64,000 bases of DNA from Sinonovacula constricta (Eukaryota; Mollusca; Bivalvia; Cardiida; Solecurtidae): NCBI GenBank assembly GCA_007844125.1, contig CM017572.1, positions 31,539,307 through 31,603,306 of the forward strand. Direction: 5' to 3'. Position 1 is the first letter of the stretch; each line of letters starts with the position of its first letter. The position numbers and the translations under genes were made by a program. This document shows positions 27,401 through 39,200 of this stretch, in pieces. The notes below the pieces were generated by a model. That model was not told the origin of the DNA. It ran no database searches and saw only the letters and a program-made list of their open reading frames with translations.

Positions 27401-30264
27401 GAGTGCGTTCAAAAATACGGGCAATAACGTGTGACACTTATTTCTGAGCTAAAACAAATCAAATCCCATGGCGAAAACCTTAGAGATCTAATTTCTGCAT
27501 AGGTTGTTAAATTAGTCTACTCTATCAAAAATATTCAAAATGTTAAATTTTCTACTCGTTTTAAATTAAAGTGCTTTCTATGGTTATTCTGTTGATTCCG
27601 AGTGTAAATGAAGTGTAAAATACTAAATGAAAACAAAATTAAACGTCAACTAACCAACTAAGTAACTTTTTTGAGTAAATACTTTTTTTTTTAATGTTCT
27701 CATATGTCATACTCAGTCTCAGAACAATACATCTAGTTAACATTGGTAAGAAGCTGTCAGCAAATTACCAAGAATTTTAAGGTGTTATGAACATATGTAG
27801 CCGGAAATGGTGTGACATTTTGTTGTTGTTTGTTTGTTTATTGGGTTAATCGTCCCACTAAAGGTATTTCAGTTATCTGGAGACGGTGTCCACTTGAATC
27901 AGATATAGTGCTGCCTTCACTGTGTATAGCATGCCATGAACACCTGGCATGATACCACACCCAGTCACATTATCCTGACACCATGCCAACCAGTCATGGA
28001 AGTACCCTTATATTTGCTTGAGCGTTAGCAAGGGAGCTATACCACTACCATTTTTAACGACTTTGGTATGTCGCGGCCCGGGATTGAACCCGGGGCCTCC
28101 CGTACCTGAAGCCGACGCTCATATTTTGTTTTTGGGATACATTGCTGCAACTGAGATTTATAACAATTATTAAAAGCATGTCCAGCTGCTTTGGTGGAGA
28201 AAGACCTCAAACAAATGTCTGGGTAGAACCACCGGCACAATGAAGGTCAGCAGGAAGACCTTCCCACATAAACGTTATCAACAGCAGTGACTGGAACTCA
28301 CACAGTGAGGGGTGATGGAGTCAAGTTTTTTTATTTCTTTTTGTTTCTGAAGTACATTGTAGCGACCAGTTATGATCATTATAGCAAACGTCCAGCTTTT
28401 TTGGTGGAGGAAGACCCCAAACAAATGTCTTGGTAGAACCACCGGTGGAAGACCTTCCGACAATAAGTCCTTAGCCCAGAATGGAATTCGAAACCATATG
28501 ATGAGAGGCTACGCAATGAGTGGTTGCTATGGAGTCAAAGGAGGCTATTGAGTCAGATTAATTACAAGTCAGCAAGACATAGTAGCTTCACTTATATGCC
28601 ATGCAATATTAATACAATACTAATTAAAATTACAGACAAATGGCATGCCTATAATTAAAACCCTTTGCCTGCTACATTTGTTCATTAATAACCTATACTC
28701 AATTGTTAAATGCTTGTTTTATTTTTGAAATACATCGCAGCAACTAGTTATGATCATTATAACAGTCCAGCTTTTTTGGTGGAGGAAGACCCCAAACAAA
28801 TGTCTGGGTAGAACCACCGGCGCACTGCAAGTCAGCTGAAAGACCTTCCGACATTAAGTCCTTCACCCTGAACGGAATTTGAACCCTCACGATGAGAGGC
28901 TACGCAATCAGTGGTTGCTATGGAGTCAAAGGAGGCTATTGAGTCAGATTAATTACAAGTCAGCAAGACATAGTAGCTTTACTTATATGCCATGCAATAT
29001 TAATACAATACTTATTAAAATTACAGACAAATGGCATGCCTATAATTAAAACCCTTTGCCTGCAACATATGTTCATTAATAACCTATACTCAATTGTTAA
29101 ATGCTTGTTTTATTTTTCAAATACATCGCAGCAACCAGTTATTATCATTATAACAAAGTCCAGCTTTTTTGGTGGAGGAAGACCCCAAACAAATGTCTGG
29201 GTAGAACCACTGGCGCACTGCAAGTCAGCTGAAAGACCTGCCCACATTAAGTCCTTCACCCTGAACGGGACTCGAACCCACGTGGTACTCAAGTGTTAAA
29301 TGTCTGCAAACAGCTGCATGTAAATGAAACTAAATATATTGCTAAAGACTGTAGCAAAAAAGTGTAGACCATCGTCAGATAGTTTCCAGTGACAATTTAG
29401 TGAGATTCTAATCATAGTCAATACATGCTAAGTCAGTTAAGAGTTTAAGGTAAAAAAAAAAAGTTAAAAGATATTCAATTACCAATTTAATGCTTATCGT
29501 TTTATTGTCTTGGCATGCAATTATGTGAAGGCCAAGTTCAATTTTAGCATGTCATAAAATGATTTTTATATATTTTATAGCTCACAGCTAAAAAATGTGC
29601 CACAGTCTGTTGATAATGAGAGGGATGGAGGACAGGTTTTAAAATAATTAAATTTACATAAATCTTAACACAATGTGCAAACTAAAAAAAAAATTAAATA
29701 TAATTTGATAAAAAATAGAAAATTAAACCTCCCTGATTTAGTTCTTCCTATAGCGGAAGCAACATTTTCTATGCTCAAGGTATCCAATAAATCATATTTA
29801 AAATTTAAGACCAACTTAAAGTTGATTTAGTATGTCTATATATAGATACAACAGAAAGGGTGGCAGAGGTTTACAATCATTGCTCAATCATTTACTCTAA
29901 ACAAGGAGCAGATCACTCACAATGACTTTTTGCCAGACAATTAGAGTTACAAACCTTTTGAGACTTTGGACTGTTTTTCAGCGATTTCATTGTCGAGCTT
30001 GGCTGCGATCTCCATCTTGACGTCTGCACGAACCGGCCCTGGCACGGAATGTATAGAAACTTGGCTGGGAGACGCCGACAGGATGTTGGACTCTTGGGTA
30101 AAGCGGTTAGGCTTGTAGCGGGCACGCCCAATATACGGGCTCTCCCCTAGCAGGCTACTGTCGTCCCCAGTCTTGATACGAAATAAAAGGAGGATTGTAA
30201 ACAAACAAGAGAAGACAAGTAAAATGAACAAGAATTAAATTGTAAAGGTTTATTCGTGTGCTGA

Positions 30265-30299
<35 letters not shown>

Positions 30300-33200
30300 C
30301 TTTAATAATAATAATAATGCTTAAATAATAATAATAATAATAAATAATAACAACAATAATGCTTTAATAATAATAATAATAATAACAATAATAATAATGC
30401 TTTAATAATAGAAATAATAATAATGCTTTATAAATAATAATAATAATTAATAAAAACAACAATAATAATGCTTTAATAATAATAATAATAATAATAACAA
30501 GAACAATAATAATAACAATAATAATGCTTTAATAATAATAATAACAATGCTTTAATAATAAAAATAATAATTATAATAATATTAATGCTTTAGAATGTCT
30601 GGGTAGAACCACCGATGCACTGCAAGTCAGCTAGGAGACCTTCCTACATTAAGTCCTTCACCCCGACCAGGACTTGAACCCATGCGGTGAGAGGCTAAGG
30701 AGTCAGAGGAGTTACAAGTCAGCGACTCTACCACTACGCCACGGGCGTTTTGACAGGTCAGTTGGTCTATATTGTACTGAACTAACAAAACTAAACTATA
30801 TCAGTGTAGGCAATATGTCTCAGCGGGTGCCTGTTTGTTTGTTTGTTGGGTTTATCGTCCCACCAACAGTATTTCAATTATCTGCAGGCATTGTCCATTT
30901 AAAGCAAATATAGTGCTGCCTTCACTGTGTACAGCATGCCATGAACACCTGGCATGAAACTACACCCAGTCCTTGTAATAACCCTTATATTTTGCTTCAA
31001 CGTTAGTAAGAGAGCTATACCACTACCGTTTTTAACAACTTTGGTATGTCGTGGCCCGGGATTGAACCTGGGGCCTCCCATGCCTGGAGCAGATGCTCTA
31101 CCGATTGTGCTACCAGATTTGGTTGGGGCGACTGTAGCCAAATGGTTGAGTCATAGTCTTGTAACTCCTCTGCATCCTTAAACCTACAATGCATGGGTTC
31201 GAGTCCTGGTAAGAGGGGCGAAGAACTTCATAGGAGAAGGTTTTTCCAGATAACCTGCCGCAGTGGTTCTACACAGACATTTAACTGAGGTCCTCGACAT
31301 AATAAAATTGGTGGATATCACTGAAAAGCCAAAATTGTGTCAATGCAATGAATAAAACAATACCTCATCTAGGGATTGCTCAGGTCCACGACCAAGACTG
31401 TCAAACTTGCTATCAATCTTATGGAAGGCCAGCTCCTGCTCCAACTGGTAATGTTTCTCACAGGCCTTGTTCAGTTCTGATGTCTTCTTCTTCAGCTAAA
31501 CACACAATAAATTACACATGAAAGAAGGCACATAAGAAAATATGATGAAAATAAGAAAATTCTAGGAATAGACATAAGGAGAAACATTAATGAATAGTCT
31601 CCCCTGTATAATCCCTTAATGCAAGTATGCCTTTTGCTTGTTCTACGGTTTTTATGCTTGGGATTGGGATTAGCCTGCATTTTTGCCAATACTGTGCAGT
31701 GACATTTCTATCATTATAGCACAGGGGCACTTATGAGGTGCCCAGGGACTGAACCCAGCCGGTCCATTATAGTGACTCCGACAAGGCCGGTGTAATGCTG
31801 TCCCCTTAGCCCCGAGCGTTAGGAGGGAAACCACTACTACAAACTTGAAAGTCTTTGGTTTGACCCGGCCGGGGTTTGAACCAATGACCTCCCCATCCGC
31901 AAGCCCACACTCTATCACATGAGCTATTGCGGCCGGTTTTGTGCTTGGGCTCCATGGAGTGTATGTTGACTTTTACCATCAACAATTAACACTTCCATTT
32001 TTTTTTTACATATCACACAATAATTATCAAACTTTATATTATTCAGTATCGATATTCAGTTACCTCTCTAATGATATATAGTTTTACATATCCAAAATTT
32101 TAAGCTATTATGTGATATATGGCATTTTCTTAGGAAATTTATAGAAAACTCCTCAGCACCTGGCATGGAAAATGGCTTAGGATGAAAGGGTTAAGCAATT
32201 GAAATCTTCATGCCCAGCATGAAGGAGTTGCCTCAATAGACATCTACAATGTATGGTAAAGGTAGGAGGTACAAGGAACACTGATAGACTTCTACAATAT
32301 ATGGTAAAAGTAGGAGGTGCAAGGAACACCAACAGTAGAGTCTTCAGTCCTGGTCTCCGAGGTTTATGGCACCAGTTACTGTGGTTACAGTCGTGAAGTG
32401 CTCTGAAAGTCCTGCAGATTTATTAACTGTAGAAAGTCTGGCACATGTTGCCCTCAAGGCATGTGTAGCTGGGTAATAGGGAGAGAATGTGTAAGCAGTC
32501 TGGTTAGCTCAGTCAGTAGATCAATCGCCCTGTTAGCGAAGGGTCCCGGGTTCGAGTCCCGGACTGGCTGCACATTTTCCCCCTATGTTCCACAAGTCCT
32601 GCATATTTATTAACTGTAGTAGGTTTGGGACATGCTGCCCTCGAGGCCAGTATCTACATGGAATACAATCTATATTGTCAGAGACAGCCATCCAAACTAT
32701 TCTCAGAAAAGTTGACATACAAACATTTTTATCAAAAACATCATTGCGATGAATCAATAAAATATAAATACATATTCTAAAACTAGCTAACTCTGCCAAA
32801 AGTGCATATATTCCTTTTAAAACTTACTGGTAATAGACACTCAATAAATCCATTAACATTTCAGCACCATTAAGCCACTGAGTTAATTTGTACCAATTAT
32901 TTCTACCATTCACTCCATGACCAGTTGCTCATTTGCAATCTCCAATGTTGCTAATAGCTCAAGATAATGCCAGTAGCCGATCAGATACCATACATTCTCA
33001 AGTTGTACCTACCCATGTTTCTCTCCCAAACTTCATGATTAGAAGCCTGATAAACAAAACAAACACATTCCCTCAGTCCCTGAACCCTACAACTAGGGTC
33101 TATTTGCAACTATGTATTTTTGGGTTTTACGGCACACCGACACTTGATATAAGGTCATACGACACAGGGTAAAACCAAATGCAACCATAAGCCAGACATA

Positions 33201-36200
33201 ATACATGAATTTATTAAAGGTTAAGTCTGACAGTGTCAACAAAATGTTCTTCATACATCATTTATCAACTGTCGATGATCTAATATGACAATTGAAGTGG
33301 TATGCCCTTGTTGTTAAAGATTCCAGGTGTTATTTCACTATCAGGACTTATAAAACTGCCTACACACAGTTTGGTCAAGTTTTCAATTTTCAGTTTTTGG
33401 TATAAAAGCAAAACTTTATAAATGCACAATAAATATATGCCTAAATATTAGCCTAAATATTAGCCTAAATTATCACTGCTGATTGTTTTAGTTTAAATAT
33501 GTTGTCCTTTGAAGATTGTAGTTAGTAGGGAAGCCACTACTACCAACTTTAAAGTCTTTGGTTCGACTCGGCCGTGGCTTGAACCTGCGACCTCCCGATT
33601 CGCAAGCTGACGCTCTACCAGTTGAGCTATTGCGGCCGGTTCCTTTAAGTTGGAAAAATCAAAACCATTGAAATGGTTTTCAATCTATTCTTGCCATCTA
33701 CCAAACATGAGGCAAACCACACATGCCAAATATGGGTAATATGCAAAAATGTGTTAACAAGGTAGCATTTTTATAACTCTTACACATAAAAGAGAAAGTT
33801 GAACATAAAAGCTCATGGTGTACATTGGTGAAATGGAAATTGTCTCCCTTGTTAGTTAATATCCAAGGTATTCCAAACAGTAGGTAGGTCCTTTTAGTTG
33901 GTGCAAAAACTATTTCATCACTGTAACATTTTAATATGTAATATCCATAAAATTAATCAATAAATAGTTTACACTACAATTAGTCATGAACTTCATTCTC
34001 CAGTTTAACAACATCCAAAATAATATTATTCTCAAATTTATATTCTCAAATTTATATAACGAGAGCTCAAAAATAAGTGGTCACATGGTTTTCTAAGTTT
34101 AAAAATCGGTTTCTCCGCAGGTTGGCTGGGATAGGAAATACCTGTTTGCAATGACGAGTGGTGATTTATGCTTGATTGGTCATACAGATCTAGGACAATA
34201 AATGAACAGGACCTATTTAGGTAACAATGCCATATTTGGTTATTTGAGATAAGAAATTTTGGTACAAACTGTTGGATACCACCTTTAATATGTAATATCC
34301 ATGAAATACTAAATGAATTGTTTACACTTCACTTTCAGTTAAACATCATCCAAAAATAATATTATTCACAAACTTGAACATCCCTGGGAATATACCGGTA
34401 CACCAACAAATGACTTACTCTAAAACTAGACGAATCAAACTGACCACAGCATATTATACACTTATATGAGTAGCTTAACTCACTAACTCAATTTCTTCAA
34501 ACATCTACTCCCAACCTACATAAAAACATGTCAATTAAATATGATAAAGGCTTTCAATCAATCGTCAAATAATCAAGTGAAATGATTTCAGGTTGGTATA
34601 CAAATTGATGAAAAGATTTTTTACACCAATGTGAGCATTCACGCTATCTTTAATTCCACCATTTCATTCATTCATGACTGTTTTCATACAAATGCATGCT
34701 TATTAAACAGATGCTCAGTTTTCTATGTGGACAAAGATGAGAAGAGATCAAGTTATGTTCAAAGGTACTTTCGACAACTATATCTGGGTATTAATTTGAT
34801 TGTCAATGAGTACATCATGCCCTGGTGCACCCGTAGCTGATCCATAAGTCTTAAACTTGTTGCTTTTGTGAGCGTTCTTGGTCTAGTGGTTAAGAGGTTG
34901 GACTCCGGATCGGAGGGTCCCGGGTTCGAACCCCAAAACTGACAACGTGACGTTAGTCCTTGAGCAAGACTATTTACTGCACATTGCTCCAGGTATTCAG
35001 TACCTGAGTACTGGTTCTACCCAGAAAGTGGACAGTCGAGAGAGAGGGATGAATTTAAGTTAAAAGAATTTGTTTCCCAATCGACTATAAATAAATAGGT
35101 TTAAACTAAACTAAACTTGTTGCTTTTCAGTCCCTTACTGCATGGGTCCCAGTCTTGGTTGGAGCAAGACTCATTTTGTGGGGAGGTATGATTGTATACA
35201 AACTGGTTGCATACTTTCATCCTTTATATTCAAGATACAAACCTAAAAAGTATTTGTAAGAAAAATGTTTTGTCACATTTGATCCTTATCTACTGTCTGC
35301 TAGTCCCTTTAAATGTTGATAAGCTGATACACAGCCTGAGAGGCTGGAACCTGACTGGGAAGCATAGCTCACTTAAACTCACAAATTATCATACACCAAC
35401 ACCTCAATACAACAGTGTCAATGGCAGGACATTTAGAACAAGAATTTTATTTAAAGTTACACTGACTCGAGAACAAAAAAAACAACAACATGACTTTAAT
35501 TTTGTGTGTTTGATGTCTTTAAATATGCTAGTCATAAAGTTTGTGATCATCCATACCAACAACTCACCACCCATACCTACAACTCACCACCCATACCAAC
35601 AACTTACTACCAATACCAACAACTCACCACCCATACCAACAACTCACCATCCATACCAACAACTCCCCATATCAACAACTCACCACCCATACCAACAACT
35701 TACCACCTATACCAACTACTCACCACCCATACCAACAACTCACCACCCATACCAACAACTTACTATCCATACCAACAACTTACCACCTATACCAACAACT
35801 CACCACCCATACCAACGACTCACCACCCATGCCAACAACTCACCACCCATACCAACAACTCAACACCCATACCAACAACTTACCACCTATACCAACAACT
35901 CACCACCCATACCAACTCACCACGCATACCAACAACTGACTATCCATACCAACAACTCACCACCTATACCAACAACTCACCACGCATACCAACAAGTCAC
36001 CACCCATACCAACAACTGACCACCCATACCCATGCCAACAACTCACCACCCACACCAACAACTCACCAGATCATTCTTGGTCTGTAGTTCTCGTTCCAGC
36101 TCCTCTACGCGCTCAGCGTACGATCGTTCTCGGCGTCGCAGGTCCTCCTCGGTGGCACTGAGATGAGACCGCTCTTGTTTGGATCGGTTATGGTCCTCCT

Positions 36201-39200
36201 CAAGTCGTCGGTACCTGGCCTCCTCCCCCTCCAGCTGGCGCTCCAACTTCTCCATCTCCTCTGTTAGCAGACAGAACGTATGTATAATTACTGTCAAAGG
36301 CCGCAATCAAAGAAAGAAAACCCATAAAAAACCAACTTCTGTCTATTTATAATAATTTTTAGGATTGTTTTTTTTTTGTTATATCGCAACAACACAATTA
36401 TGGTCATATTGGCGACATCGAGCTAATTATTGGTGGAGGAAGACTCCAGACCTATGCCTGGGAAGAACCACCGGTGCACTGCAGGTTAGCTGGAAAACCT
36501 CCCCTCATGAAAGTTCTTGCTCCGATCGGGACTCGAACCCACACGGTGAGGAGATAAGGACCTGCACATAAGCGCCTCTAACCGCTCAGCTTTGGCTAAA
36601 GTAAATATTCACACAGTCTACAACTGCACATTTGTACATTTATATTTATATGCATTAAAATACCTTGAATGTTGCATCAAAATAGCTCAAATTCATTTAA
36701 GCCCTTTTTTGTTATGTTTTATTTAAACTGATTTTAAAATGTTTGTTTGATGGGTTTATTGTCCCACCAACAGTATTTAAGTTATCTAGAGACGGTGTCC
36801 ACTTGAAGCAGATACAGTGCTGCCTTCACTGTGTATAGCATGCCATGAACACACGGCATGATACCACACCCAGTCACATTATCCTTACACCGGGCAAGTC
36901 GTGAACAACCATTATATTTGCTTGAGCGTTAGCAAGGGAGCTTTTTTTTCCAAATTTTCACAACTTTTCACTTCAGCTAACTTAAGTTTTGCGAATTTTT
37001 ATGGACTAGGTCGACGTCCTCAAATCTTACTTTTTAATAATCTCATACATGTCAAATTGGAATGAGTAAAAAACAAAGAAACTCAGTAATGTCATTTGTT
37101 TTCTACATTTTTTATTACGGTATACTTTTCTTAATAAAAATACTCCAAAAACATGTGAAAAACACACTTCTTGTTTTCTTTGCTTTAATTTTGTTATTTT
37201 TTGACGAATCTTCCTCGCTGACCGCAATTTCTTGTCGCCATTTTGGAGCGAAAAAATTGACGCGATTTCATTGGATAAGATTGAAAAAATAAAATCAGTT
37301 GATTTTATTCTCGGATGGCCAAGTGTTGACGTAAATGATCGAACATGTAACATTGTAAAACGCTAATTGCCGACATTACGTGAATATTCAAGAGATTTAT
37401 TGCACATCATTAACTATGTGATAATAATTCCTAAAGGTGGTATCTTGCATGAATATTCATGAGATTTATTGCACATCATTAACTATGTGATAATAATTCC
37501 TAAAGGTGGTATCTTACATGAATATTCATGAGATTTATTGCACATCATTAACTATGTGATAATTATTCCTAAAGGTGGTATCTGACATGAATATTCATGA
37601 GATTGATTACACATCTGATACCTTAACTATGTGATAATAATTCTTAAAGGTGGTATCTGACAGTTTGGTCCAAAAATAGTTTCATTAAACATTATAATAA
37701 ACTATTGTTACCTGAACAAACATCACAAAGTGTTGTTTATTGATGTCCTACACATGTCTGACAAGTGAACCAAAATGCCACAATCATCATTACAAACATT
37801 TATTTCCTATCTGAGCCACGCTGCACAGTTAGCTATTATTAAACCAAGAAAACGATGTGACCATTTACGTTTTAGTTCATCCACATCATCTACTGTGACG
37901 TCGATGTCTATTTTAAGCAGGAATTCCAATCATTCTTTAAAGATATTGTTACATATATAAGATGTAGGCAAACTGTTGGATATCACCTTTAAATCAACAT
38001 TATCATATTAGCTCTTAAGCAACTGCTAAGTCAAGCCAGGGTTGTCACTAGAAATATTTTGAGCAGGCTCAATTAACTTTTGAGGAGGCTAGGCTATGGG
38101 AGCGCCAAAGGTGCGAAGCGTTGCTAGAGGGGTCTGGGGGCATGCTCTTGACTGTCTGATTTTCATTTTTTTTTTCAAATTTGAGGCGGCCCGATTTTCA
38201 TTTGAGGCGGTCAAATCAGCCGCCAGCCGCCTCCTAATGACAACCCTGCAAGCATAGAAATCAAAGAATTTATTTTTTCTAGTTATAAGTTATATGGACG
38301 TGCCAACAGACCGTCTACAAACATCATAGGCAAAATAGAACTGAAGTTAAATATGGTTTCCATTCTAACAATCCTCCCCCATTGTTGGGAAATTCCTTTC
38401 TCTGCTTCAACTCAGGCCTATATTATGAAAGAAGAAAACATGGACATGTTGTGGGGTTTTTTTTGTTGTTCACAACTGTGCCAGATGTGACCGAGGTTCA
38501 AAAAGAATGTCTGCTATAAATCAGGAGATGCTGAGGATGCCTTGCAATGGACCTGTCAGCAGCCAGTGTAGTGAAGGAGGTTTATGGCAAGGTCAACAAC
38601 TACAGCATTCCTCATAGCAGCAGCTGAAGACAGAAATGGATCCATGGGGGTAGAGGGGAGAGGAGGGGGATGCATCCCCCCTCCCCCCACCAACCAGGTA
38701 AAAGAGTAGAGAAGTGAAAACACATACAAGCAAGCTTGACAAATACTAAGCTTTTAAAGTAAAATTTGTCTATTGACCTCTTAGGTTGAAGTTAGGGCCC
38801 CTTACTCTGCATATATCTTGTATTTACTGCCATAAAGATGAATGGATCTTGATTCATACCACCCCCCACCAAAATTTTCGGGATATGCTCCTGACACAGT
38901 CAAGGCTCATTAATATATCTGTATGCCTGGTGTCACCTTTTCAATTATTTGCCTTCAAAAATCCGTACTAAATAATGCTTTGTCAGATGTTACAGTGTTG
39001 ATAAAAGGAGTCAGAATTTACAATGAATAGTGCTTAGTCAGACTTACAGAGCTGAACAGGGCTTGACCAGAAAGAAACAAATTTGTTAAAAATCTTAAAA
39101 CATCTCCAAATGCCTCGCACTGTTTTTTTTCAACATACTCAGAGGCTCCACAATATAACAATGTCTTCATTCACAATGTTTTTAATTTAATTTAGGTTTT

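Noticed and set aside
32493..32570. Functional tRNA gene
   Set aside because: The acceptor and D arms are imperfect, inverted arms extend beyond the molecule, and the flank is duplicated. It is kept as a tRNA-like element.
35192..36087. 275- and 193-codon plus-strand open frames rich in Pro, Thr, His and Asn
   Set aside because: They are two frames through a 20-bp minisatellite, on the strand opposite the gene.
37027..37353. 108-codon minus-strand frame with a Lys/Arg-rich patch
   Set aside because: It has no conserved motif, is not in phase with exon 4 or 5, and composition explains the basic patch.
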